14,323 nucleotides of DNA. Origin: CAYNTG01 sp964400105. Lineage in GTDB: Bacteria > UBP14 > UBA6098. The notes below the pieces were generated by a model. It saw only the letters and a list, made by a program, of their open reading frames with translations, was not told the origin of the DNA and did no database searches. Location: NCBI GenBank assembly GCA_964400105.1, contig CAYNTG010000061.1, forward strand, positions 1-14,323, in the 5' to 3' direction. Position 1 is the stretch's first letter, and each line of letters opens with the position of its first letter. Of this stretch, positions 7,267 through 14,275 are shown in pieces. The translations under genes and the position numbers were made by a program.

Positions 7267-10074
7267 TTATTCGCGACGGGGGGTGAACTCGATTTCCACG
7301 CGGCGATTCACGATCCTTCCCTCTGGAAGTTCGTTGTTGCCGAGTTCGATTCGATAAGCGTCGCCGTTCTTGTCTCGAGTGATCGAATACGGATTGGAAG
7401 AGCCGTATCCACGCGCGGACATTACCGAATTGTGATCGACCAACCATGTATCGAGTTGGTTTTCGTCGTCCATGCCCAGCATCTTCATCATATATCTGCG
7501 GAATGTAGAGAATTGTTCGTTGGCACGGCGCTGTGAGAGCTTTAGATTCCCGGATTCCACGCCGACGACATCGGTATGTCCACCGATAACGACATAGAGG
7601 GAACGATCCTCGTCGATTCGCTCGACGATCTCCCGCGTGAGCTGTTCCATTCGCACCGAGGCGTAGTCCGGTTCGCCGAAAGCCCCGGCAAACGCAAATT
7701 GGACCAATATGAGCCGGCCGGATATGTCCCATCGATTAGTGAGGATTACATCGAGCGTCTCGGGATTCGATATAGCTTTCTGACCGAACTCGTCCTCGAC
7801 CTCCGCGCGTGCGATATATATACGCCCCGGTTCGACGAGGCCGTCTTCTTCGGTCGTCCAATCCCACCGCATTCCGTGAATAATGCCCTTCTTATCCTCA
7901 AATTTCGTTAGATCGCGCCCATGCTCATCCACGATCGTGATATGCGATTCGACGATCTTGCCACCGCCCTCGACGGATATTCCAAAAACGCTCTCGCCGT
8001 AACCCTCCTCGACGACCAGGTCCTCGTCGGGCACCTCGAAAACACACGGTTTATAGAGGATACCTCCGGCGGTAACGATTATCCTTGCCTCCTCTTCGGG
8101 GGCCTCGCGTGCGAAGATGCGGTCCTTATACCGCGATCCTATAATCTCCGCAAAACGGCGTTCGACCGCGAACGCCGAATCGAGCGTCGGCGCAACGGCG
8201 ACGATCTCGAAAAGCGGATTATCGAAAAGCCGCGTTCTTAGTCTTTTGATATCGATATCATCCAGTCCGAACGCGCGCAGGTTCCACTCGTTTGGAGTTG
8301 CCGACTCGACGCTCATCTCGACGCGTCTGTTCTCCTGAGCCGTGTAGATCTTCCCCATCCTCGTGCCCTGGAACTTCTCCTTTTCCGCACGATGTCGCGC
8401 CCGGTCGTGCGCTTTTGACAACTCGATTCTATCCTCGATCTCCGGTGCGTTCTTTATGAGTGCGGATGAAACCGCCTCCGCACGTCTATCCGCAAGCTCG
8501 ACACCGACCGCGCCGTCCTCCGTATCGTCGGGCGATAAATAACCCTCTATAACCAGCCTCGCTTCGGGGTTTCTCAAAAGCCTATCCGCGATATTTTGGA
8601 TAAGCTCGTCGAATCGCTTGTCGATAGCGTCCGAACCGGCATCGAAAAAGACGATCGGGATCACCGGCTCGTCCTCCGTAACCGTGATCCTCTGCGTAAC
8701 GCGCAGCTCGCCAATATCGACCGCCAGCCTCGCCGATGGCAGCCCATAAATCATTACGCGATCCGACAATTCGTTGTTCTCTTCGTCGAGTTCGAGAATC
8801 CTCCCCTCGAAATCCGGAAATGCGCCGCCTTTATCGTCCGCGCGGGCGATTACACCGAATTCCCCGGCCTTCACCGGAACCCATTCAACCTCGACATCCG
8901 AAGTTTTCCCCGCTGGAATTTTCGATGCATAGACCAGATCGAGCGGCTCGCCATCGACCAGAATATTGACCGGCACATTGGATGCGTCCCGGACCCCTTT
9001 ATTCAGCAGTTTCACGCGTAACGTTACCGTCTCCGAAACGAGCGGCGCGCCGACCATTTCGATCCCCTTTACCACAAGATCGGGATATGCCGGCGGCGGA
9101 GGCTCGAAGCGATATGTTGCCGAGAGCCGGTGCGATGGAACTCCTATCCCGGTCGTCGGCTGCGAAATCTCGTATCTCATGCCCGGGCCGCCAGCGGTGG
9201 AAAGATAATAAACCGCGCCGAGACCCATCGCCCAACGCCCCGCAGAGATCGTCATCTCCATTCGGCCATCGAGAAAATCGCGGCGCAAGGCCAAAGTCGG
9301 ATCGATATCCCTGCCAAATTCGCCGTTCTCCGATCGATAACTGATCATCGGCGAGACCCGAATCTCCTCCCATGAAAGCTCGAATTCGCCGCCGATCTGA
9401 AGCTGCATCGGAAGCCGGTCCTCGACCCCGTCCTCGATAGCCAGATTCGGTGAATTGAGATCGTCTCCGCAAAAATATACCGACCAATTCTCTTTCCTAT
9501 ATATAAGCCCCGCACCGATCGACATGGCGGATTTGCTTGTTCTATCCGAAAAAAGCGGGTCGCCTGGGTCCGCCAGATGAAAATCGTTTTTAGAATACGC
9601 CCTCCGCCTCATCCGAATCGTTCCGCCGCCGAAAAGCCCCCATCGCCGGACCTCCGCGACAGGGCCGTCCGGCCGCGTGAGCCGCTGCCCATAATGCAGA
9701 CCGAACGATTGTGTCGATATATTGCCCGCATCGAAAAGCCCAATCGAAACCCCGAAACCACGGTTCAAAAGGTGGTGAGCATATAAGATGCTCCCGGAAA
9801 ATATCTTTTCTCCGATCCCCCAATAATAGCGCTGAAAATCCACGGCTGCCTGCGTCTGCGGAACGGCGGCCATCGCAGCCGGATTGAACAAAACTGGCCT
9901 TTGCGGCACGGCAAACGATCCGACTCCGCTCGCAGGAAGACCGTCCAATAAAATATTATTCTCATAAGGAAGGATATCGACGCCATTTGTCGATATTTCG
10001 TTCGCCGACACGAATCCGGCAATAAGGATCATCGCGAACGGGAGCAAAATGATATGAGCGTGTCTTAGATTCAT
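7267..10074 (-). CDS. Barrel-CARDB-double OmpA outer-membrane protein
   Basis: A 935-residue exported protein. Residues 1-24 are a signal peptide ending near FVSAN. About 55-325 is rich in alternating beta strands and contains F-NPAAMAA (63-70) and a Y-WGIG-KIFSG stretch, like the PorP/SprF or PorV class of outer-membrane barrels. About 328-440 is a CARDB-type adhesion domain (PDLVVKGIEM, VTLRVKLLNKG, IPAGKTSDVEVEW). About 471-590 is a first OmpA-like domain (IPIVFFDAGS, ELADRRAEAV, QENRRVEM) in which the usual GHTD is replaced by GYLSPDD. A linker of beta type spans about 600-785. About 786-935 is a second OmpA-like domain with canonical GGHTD (831-835), LSQRRAN and NRRVEIEF. It should sit in the outer membrane and grip peptidoglycan through the second domain. 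The ATG overlaps the upstream stop by four bases (ATGA), with no visible Shine-Dalgarno. Confidence 0.85.
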   Translation of the reverse strand: MNLRHAHIILLPFAMILIAGFVSANEISTNGVDILPYENNILLDGLPASGVGSFAVPQRPVLFNPAAMAAVPQTQAAVDFQRYYWGIGEKIFSGSILYAHHLLNRGFGVSIGLFDAGNISTQSFGLHYGQRLTRPDGPVAEVRRWGLFGGGTIRMRRRAYSKNDFHLADPGDPLFSDRTSKSAMSIGAGLIYRKENWSVYFCGDDLNSPNLAIEDGVEDRLPMQLQIGGEFELSWEEIRVSPMISYRSENGEFGRDIDPTLALRRDFLDGRMEMTISAGRWAMGLGAVYYLSTAGGPGMRYEISQPTTGIGVPSHRLSATYRFEPPPPAYPDLVVKGIEMVGAPLVSETVTLRVKLLNKGVRDASNVPVNILVDGEPLDLVYASKIPAGKTSDVEVEWVPVKAGEFGVIARADDKGGAFPDFEGRILELDEENNELSDRVMIYGLPSARLAVDIGELRVTQRITVTEDEPVIPIVFFDAGSDAIDKRFDELIQNIADRLLRNPEARLVIEGYLSPDDTEDGAVGVELADRRAEAVSSALIKNAPEIEDRIELSKAHDRARHRAEKEKFQGTRMGKIYTAQENRRVEMSVESATPNEWNLRAFGLDDIDIKRLRTRLFDNPLFEIVAVAPTLDSAFAVERRFAEIIGSRYKDRIFAREAPEEEARIIVTAGGILYKPCVFEVPDEDLVVEEGYGESVFGISVEGGGKIVESHITIVDEHGRDLTKFEDKKGIIHGMRWDWTTEEDGLVEPGRIYIARAEVEDEFGQKAISNPETLDVILTNRWDISGRLILVQFAFAGAFGEPDYASVRMEQLTREIVERIDEDRSLYVVIGGHTDVVGVESGNLKLSQRRANEQFSTFRRYMMKMLGMDDENQLDTWLVDHNSVMSARGYGSSNPYSITRDKNGDAYRIELGNNELPEGRIVNRRVEIEFTPRRE

Positions 10075-11039
10075 GAAAGGGGAGGCGCGTCGTTACTATT
10101 CGCAATGTTCTGTGTTTGTTCACCCGAAAGCTGATATATTCTGAAGATAAATCCGGCCTTGAGAACATCCTCCACGATCGGTTTGCCGGCGATCCCTTCC
10201 AAAGAAAACCGCGACACCTCGATCATCTTGCCGGAATTCTCGATTCGATGGATGAAATCCGAGACACTGGCGAGGCTGCCCTTCCCCTTAATAGAGATCA
10301 AATATCGACTTCCGCCGGGGATCACCTCACGACCGACGGCTCCGGATGATACGCTGCTCAAACCGGCGATACGCGCTAGCGAATCCACCTCGCGAAGAAC
10401 CGCGCCGCGAAGATATGGCGGCACCGATTCGAGGCCGGGGTCGATCGATGAAGCAGGCTCGATCCTTGCCGATACGATAAAATCGGTCGATCCACCGGAA
10501 ATATTCGATGTCAATACCGTTTCCGATCTTATCGAGGGCGACCGGAGCATCGGCCCTATCGAAGCGGCTTCGACCTCGCCGTGGAGAATGCCGCTCAAAA
10601 GCAGAATGCCCTCCGATCCCGTTGTGATGGAATAAATATGTCCTCCGCCCGTTTCGACACTCTCGAGAATCGGAGAGATAACACCGAACCACGGAATAAC
10701 CGACGGTTCCACGGAGGTCGGTTTCGGGATCGTGGTGCCCGGTTTCGTGGCGGTCGGCTTTTGGGTTGTGCCGGTATTTCGATTGGATGTCCCCGGCGAA
10801 GGTCTTCGACTGGTTCCTTGTTGCATGCGAGGAACACTTTCTGTCTTAGCGTAGCGCCGCATCGCGTATTTCGGGGATAGCTTCGGCAAATATGTTAATC
10901 CCACGACGGCGAGAATAATAATCACAACGCCAGCCCCGACGAGGATAGGCCATCGCTTCCTCTGGCCGCCTTCCTCTTCCTCTACGAGAATCGGAACGGT
11001 CTGCGCCTCGATAAGCTTTATGGCGAGAAACTTAGTCAT
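10071..11039 (-). CDS. PilN-PilO fusion-like inner-membrane protein
   Basis: A 322-residue protein with one membrane segment (about 30-49) after a short acidic/basic cytoplasmic tail (1-29). A Pro/Thr/Ser-rich linker covers about 69-113. About 115-195 has the feel of a PilN periplasmic domain: W-x-L-ISPILES, GGGHIYSITTGSEG, LLLSGILHGEVEAASIGPML, then a strand ending FIVSARI. About 210-305 resembles a PilO periplasmic domain: LREVDSLARIAGL, then YLISIKGKGSLASVSDFIHRIENSG (a PilO-like G-Y-L--F--ie core) and IEVSRFSLEG-FIFRIYQL. PilN and PilO are normally separate, each with its own membrane helix; here only one helix is present. It should form the inner-membrane platform with the PilM-like protein. 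The start overlaps the PilM-like gene by eight bases. Similarity is weak, as is normal for these families. Confidence 0.6.
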   Translation of the reverse strand: MTKFLAIKLIEAQTVPILVEEEEGGQRKRWPILVGAGVVIIILAVVGLTYLPKLSPKYAMRRYAKTESVPRMQQGTSRRPSPGTSNRNTGTTQKPTATKPGTTIPKPTSVEPSVIPWFGVISPILESVETGGGHIYSITTGSEGILLLSGILHGEVEAASIGPMLRSPSIRSETVLTSNISGGSTDFIVSARIEPASSIDPGLESVPPYLRGAVLREVDSLARIAGLSSVSSGAVGREVIPGGSRYLISIKGKGSLASVSDFIHRIENSGKMIEVSRFSLEGIAGKPIVEDVLKAGFIFRIYQLSGEQTQNIANSNDAPPLS

Positions 11040-12060
11040 ATGGCGATCTCATTGCGAGACCGAAGGGCTTGATCAACCTCGGCCATGGGATGGAGGTTTT
11101 GAGTTTCGAGACGTTTATCCACGAGCTTTTAAATGGATCACTATCATAAACCTGAACGTTCAGGTAATTCCCAACCTGCGAGACAAGATACGATTCGGCA
11201 TATCGCCCCGATGCGATCATCATCTCCGGGCCTTTTTTGCCGAATGCATATCCGTGAACCGCGAAATAACTATCGAATGCCTGCGTGAGTGCCCGCGCCA
11301 ACTCGAACGATCCTTCCTCGCCGGAGATAACCTCCTTCGGCGTGAAAAAATATCCCCCCGTGACGAAAGCGCCATCGATGGTCATGCCGAAGCTCGTGAA
11401 CGGCGCGGATATATCGACGATCAGGAAATGTTCGCTAGGAAAATCGAGAAAGATCAGCGCCAGGGCGTTATGGGCCGAGATGATATCCGGCTCCACCGCG
11501 CACGGCGCAAGCCCCACCGAGGCGAGGAAGTTCGCCCTCTCATTAACCAGCCCAGCCCGCGAAGCCACGGCCAGCGACCGTTTGCCTATCTTTCCAACCC
11601 CGATATCCACAAAATCGGTTTTGAAAGATGTAACTTTGTCGTTGATATGCTGTTCGATTTCCCACGCAAGATTATCGTTGGTCTCGGAAAAATACCCCTC
11701 CGGAACGTCGAATTCCTTTAACATGCAGAAATGCGCCGGTAAACTTATCGAGGCCATATAGGCTTTGAACTTAGCCCTTTTACGCATCGTTTTGAATGCA
11801 TCGACCAGCGCTTTCGAGTTCTCGATTCGACCCTCGCGAACCGTTTCCGGTGGAAGGTTCTCCTCGTCTGCCGCCGTTATGGAAATCTCCTTGCCGTTGA
11901 CCAAAGCCTGAACTGCGGTGATCCTATCCTCCTCGATAGCGATTCCAATGGAGTTTCGCTTGTGTTCGAGATCGAATCCCTCCGGGATAGGTATATCGAG
12001 CGCCTCTTCCTTGGTTTTTTTCGGCTGATTACCCTGCTTATTTTTTTTCTTCTTTCCCGT
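11032..12060 (-). CDS. PilM/GspL-like actin-fold protein, ACG start
   Basis: A 342-residue protein if begun at ACG 12060. The N-terminus is a Lys-rich tail (about 1-19). The first strand is N36-SIGIAIEEDRITAVQAL, where PilM proteins have G-(I/V)-D-(I/S); the aspartate is A41 here. Further PilM-like features are SISLPAHF (104-111), a W-E-I-Q--INDKV helix, RSLAVASRAGLV, GLAPCAVEPDIISAHNALA, LIVDISAPFTSF (213-224, the second phosphate loop) and MMIASGRYAE (280-289, the adenosine-site loop). PilM is the cytoplasmic actin-like partner of PilN. No ATG, GTG or TTG occurs in frame between the previous stop (12072-12070) and TTG at 11904, which would delete the first strand. Therefore ACG, five bases after AGGGGG, is the best start. 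Nucleotide binding is uncertain because of the A41 change. Confidence 0.75.
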   Translation of the reverse strand, partial: TGKKKKNKQGNQPKKTKEEALDIPIPEGFDLEHKRNSIGIAIEEDRITAVQALVNGKEISITAADEENLPPETVREGRIENSKALVDAFKTMRKRAKFKAYMASISLPAHFCMLKEFDVPEGYFSETNDNLAWEIEQHINDKVTSFKTDFVDIGVGKIGKRSLAVASRAGLVNERANFLASVGLAPCAVEPDIISAHNALALIFLDFPSEHFLIVDISAPFTSFGMTIDGAFVTGGYFFTPKEVISGEEGSFELARALTQAFDSYFAVHGYAFGKKGPEMMIASGRYAESYLVSQVGNYLNVQVYDSDPFKSSWINVSKLKTSIPWPRLIKPFGLAMRSPYD

Positions 12061-12065
12061 TTTAT

Positions 12066-12071
12066 CCCCCT
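12066..12071 (-). promoter_or_regulatory. Shine-Dalgarno before the ACG start
   Basis: On the minus strand AGGGGG starts in the stop codon of the prepilin-like gene (TAG, 12072-12070) and is followed by ATAAA and then ACG at 12060-12058. Five-base spacing is normal for an initiation site. The same stretch with T instead of the middle C would be an ordinary ATG start. Confidence 0.6.
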
Positions 12072-12555
12072 ATTCCTCTTCCCATAACAATTCGCCCTTG
12101 ATTATCTGGCCATGCCCATTCGGACAGGAGATGGAATAGAAGACCGAATCGTTTGCATGGATGATATATTCCTTGCCGTCCAGCGGGCATTTGAGCTCGA
12201 AATCATCTGGAAGATATGGCCTTAAAAGCTCGATATCGTCCGTGAAAAGCTTGGGCTTAATCTCCTCTTCGGCACCCTCCTCGGCTTCCTCTTTGGATTC
12301 AATCGATTCCTCTTCTTCGCCGCTTTCAGTCGTATCTGCGACCTCTTCGCCCTCTTCGAGCAGGCTCATTTCCCCACCTGTCGAGAAAAAATCGACCATA
12401 GCTTTATTGATCAGTTCCATGTTTTCCCTGCACTTCCTCTCCGCTTCCAGTTTTTCCTTTTCTCTGGTCTTCGGAATAACCAAAGCGGCGATAACGCCGA
12501 CGATGAGAATGACGATTATAACATCCAAAAGGGATATCCCCGATTTTCGGTTCAC
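12070..12555 (-). CDS. Atypical prepilin-like protein with acidic insert
   Basis: A 161-residue protein with a class III (type IV prepilin) N-terminus: short basic leader MNRKSG, then I7-SLLD-VIIVILIVGVIAAL-VIP. Cleavage by prepilin peptidase would follow G6. The residue at mature position 5 is Asp (D11) instead of the usual Glu. After helix residues 30-57 comes a long Glu/Ser-rich insert (about 63-99). The C-terminus has LLRPYLPDDFELKC123-PLDG-YII and SC144-PNGHGQIIKGELLW, a layout often seen in GspG-like pseudopilins and related minor pilins; C123 and C144 could form a disulfide. The start is GTG at 12555 with GGAGGAAAC in front. It lies 25 bases after the ComEA-like gene and its TAG sits within the ribosome site of the PilM-like gene. 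Confidence 0.85.
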   Translation of the reverse strand: MNRKSGISLLDVIIVILIVGVIAALVIPKTREKEKLEAERKCRENMELINKAMVDFFSTGGEMSLLEEGEEVADTTESGEEEESIESKEEAEEGAEEEIKPKLFTDDIELLRPYLPDDFELKCPLDGKEYIIHANDSVFYSISCPNGHGQIIKGELLWEEE

Positions 12556-12580
12556 GTTTCCTCCAGTGTTTCATTAATTT

Positions 12581-12988
12581 CTATTTTACGATAATTATTT
12601 GCTTTTTTATCTTTTCCAAAGTCGCCGCCCCGATTCCCTTCACCCTCAGAATCTCATCCGGACTCTCGAAAGCGCCATTCACACGACGGTCTTCGATAAT
12701 TCTCTGCGCGAGAACCGGTCCAACTCCACTTATACGCCGAAGCTCCGCCTCGGATGCGTGGTTGATATCCACCGGCCCGCTCGCAATCGGCTCCTCGCTC
12801 CGAATGGAGTCCTCCGCAACTCGCTCTGTTTCCGCTTCGCCACTCGAAACAACCTGTTCACTCCCCTTTAGCTGTGGAAACGCACCCTCCCCGATCTTAT
12901 TGAAATTACTTAAAGCAAAACCTATAGCCAATCCACCCAGAACGAAAGCCAAAAGCGTGATTTCCTTATTAGTAAGTAAATCCTTCAC
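12581..12988 (-). CDS. Membrane-anchored ComEA-like HhH protein
   Basis: A 135-residue protein with one N-terminal membrane segment (about 10-28), an acidic linker (about 43-68) and a tandem helix-hairpin-helix domain. DINHASEAELRRISGVGPV (74-92) is hairpin 1; SPDEILRVKGIGAATLEKI (109-127) is hairpin 2. This is the ComEA/T2SK-HhH type, which binds DNA outside the inner membrane during natural transformation; similar short modules occur in other contexts, so DNA uptake is not proved. It heads the pilin-PilM-PilNO cluster, and a pilus-like machine plus a DNA-binding ComEA would fit a competence pseudopilus. The start is GTG at 12988 with only a weak GGAAG upstream. Confidence 0.85.
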   Translation of the reverse strand: MKDLLTNKEITLLAFVLGGLAIGFALSNFNKIGEGAFPQLKGSEQVVSSGEAETERVAEDSIRSEEPIASGPVDINHASEAELRRISGVGPVLAQRIIEDRRVNGAFESPDEILRVKGIGAATLEKIKKQIIIVK

Positions 12989-13017
12989 TTTATAATACTA
13001 CTTCCAAACTACAAAAT

Positions 13018-13045
13018 ATAATATTTCTCGCCATTTATTCAACAA
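13018..13045 (-). promoter_or_regulatory. Candidate promoter for the ComEA-pilus cluster
   Basis: In the 119-base divergent region, the minus strand has TTGTTG (13045-13040), 16 bases, then TATTAT (13023-13018). Initiation near 13011 would leave about 23 bases before GTG at 12988. The region is very AT-rich, so chance matches are likely. I could not pick a convincing promoter for the divergent lptG-like gene. Confidence 0.25.
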
Positions 13046-13107
13046 TAATCCTTTTAACCCGAACATTTTTTCATATTTTATTAGCGCCTTAATATATCGA
13101 GAAGGAA

Positions 13108-14184
13108 ATGAAACTACTGGATAAATACTCGCTTCGTGGCTTTGTTGGCTTTGTGCTGTGGTCTTTGATGGCGTTTCTGGCGCTTTTTTATATTGTCGAT
13201 GTCGTAGAAAATGTCGACAATTTCATCGATCGCGGGGCAATCTGGCTCGACGTGCTCCTTTATTATCTCGCATATACGCCATATATCGTCGTCCTCGTCA
13301 GCCCGATAGCGATGCTTCTTTCCTCGAACTTCGCCTGCGGCTCGATGGCCCGCCACAGGGAGATAATAGCGGTGCGATCCGGCGGCATAAGCTCGCTTAG
13401 GCTCGGACTGCCGATTATCCTTTTCGGTTTCGTCTGGTCGATTTTGATTATCGTTTTCGGGGAGTTTGTAGTCCCTAAGACAAACGAGATCCGCGACACG
13501 ATCAAAACGGAGAGGATCGATAGGAAACGAAACCGCACAACGCGGGTCAGAAACCTTCTCTATCAGGGCGAAGATGGAAATATTTATTCCATAGGCTCGC
13601 TCGACCCAAAGAGGTCGAAGGCGACCGATATTCTCATCGTGTCGTTCGACCGTAACGATAAAGTCGAACGCATGATCCGGGCGCGCGAAGCACGATACGA
13701 GCAAAATCGCTGGAAGCTCATCGACGGCCATATTTACGTTTTCGAGGGGGATTCCGCAGTGGGTTATTCGACCTTCGTCGAGAGAAGGCTTGGCCTTCGC
13801 GAAAGCCCCATGGAACTCGCCGAGCGTCGCGCCGACCCCGACGAGATGGGCTTTTTCGAGCTTCGCAAATTTATAAAAAGGATCGTGCGCGCCGGCGGAG
13901 ACCCGATCCGCGAGCGCACCGACCTTTATATGAAGCTATCCTACCCATTCATCAATTTCATAATCCTGCTTTTTGGAGTGCCGTTGGCCCTGCGATTTCA
14001 GCGTTCAGGCCTGGCCATGGGTTTTGCGCAATCGTTAACTATTGCGTTCGTATATTTCGGAGCGATCCGTATCGGGCAGGTTCTCGCTTACAACGGGACG
14101 CTTCCGCCGCTCCTCGGCGCTACCATCGCGAATATATTTTTCGGCACCGCCGGAATTATTCTGCTTTTCTCGTATCGACAATAA
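13108..14184 (+). CDS. lptG: LptF/LptG-family LPS export permease
   Basis: A 358-residue protein with three membrane helices (about 12-33, 50-73, 99-120), a periplasmic beta-jellyroll-type region (about 130-265), then three more helices (about 275-296, 302-322, 334-355). This is the YjgP/YjgQ (LptF/LptG) topology. Family motifs are LLDKY-LRGF at the N-terminus, the DVVENVDNFIDRG stretch, and the coupling-helix region AVRSGGIS (88-95). The opening fits LptG better than LptF, but the choice is not certain; no LptF neighbour is visible. The protein carries LPS from the inner membrane to the periplasmic bridge, powered by the LptB ATPase. It is the only plus-strand gene. The ATG has AAGGA two to three bases upstream, which is a close spacing. 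Confidence 0.88.
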   Translation: MKLLDKYSLRGFVGFVLWSLMAFLALFYIVDVVENVDNFIDRGAIWLDVLLYYLAYTPYIVVLVSPIAMLLSSNFACGSMARHREIIAVRSGGISSLRLGLPIILFGFVWSILIIVFGEFVVPKTNEIRDTIKTERIDRKRNRTTRVRNLLYQGEDGNIYSIGSLDPKRSKATDILIVSFDRNDKVERMIRAREARYEQNRWKLIDGHIYVFEGDSAVGYSTFVERRLGLRESPMELAERRADPDEMGFFELRKFIKRIVRAGGDPIRERTDLYMKLSYPFINFIILLFGVPLALRFQRSGLAMGFAQSLTIAFVYFGAIRIGQVLAYNGTLPPLLGATIANIFFGTAGIILLFSYRQ

Positions 14185-14255
14185 TCCGATTATTTTATCA
14201 AATCGGGATCGAATGCTGTCCTGAAAACGACATCCGGCCAGCGACGACGAAATGG

Positions 14256-14275
14256 ATTCCAGCATTCGTTGGAAT
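14256..14275. repeat. REP-like intergenic hairpin
   Basis: ATTCCAGC (14256-14263) can pair with GTTGGAAT (14268-14275) around an ATTC loop, with one G-T wobble. The surrounding TGGATTCCA resembles common intergenic hairpins whose reverse strand reads CATTCC...GGAATCCA, as recalled from many genomes. A second GGAATCC appears at the window end (14316-14322), so this may be the edge of a repeat array cut off by the window. Confidence 0.4.

Noticed and set aside
7139..7732. 197-residue minus-strand frame ending just before secD
   Set aside because: It runs through the 3' part of the 935-residue gene in another frame and across the secDF promoter region; no motif and no ribosome site.
11020..11721. 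233-residue plus-strand open frame opposite the PilM-like gene
   Set aside because: It is antisense to a recognisable PilM-like protein, has no family-like motifs and is rich in Arg and His, as expected from a shadow frame in moderately GC-rich DNA.
11032..11904. TTG at 11904 as the start of the PilM-like gene
   Set aside because: It would remove the conserved first strand and has no Shine-Dalgarno; coding character continues upstream to 12060.
12036..12063. Programmed frameshift at the A8 tract of the PilM-like gene
   Set aside because: Neither alternative frame offers an ATG, GTG or TTG start that reaches the tract without a stop, so a shift would not supply a normal start.
14185..14208. 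Terminator after lptG (CCGATT / AATCGG hairpin)
   Set aside because: The stem is only six base pairs, AT-rich, and not followed by a T-run.
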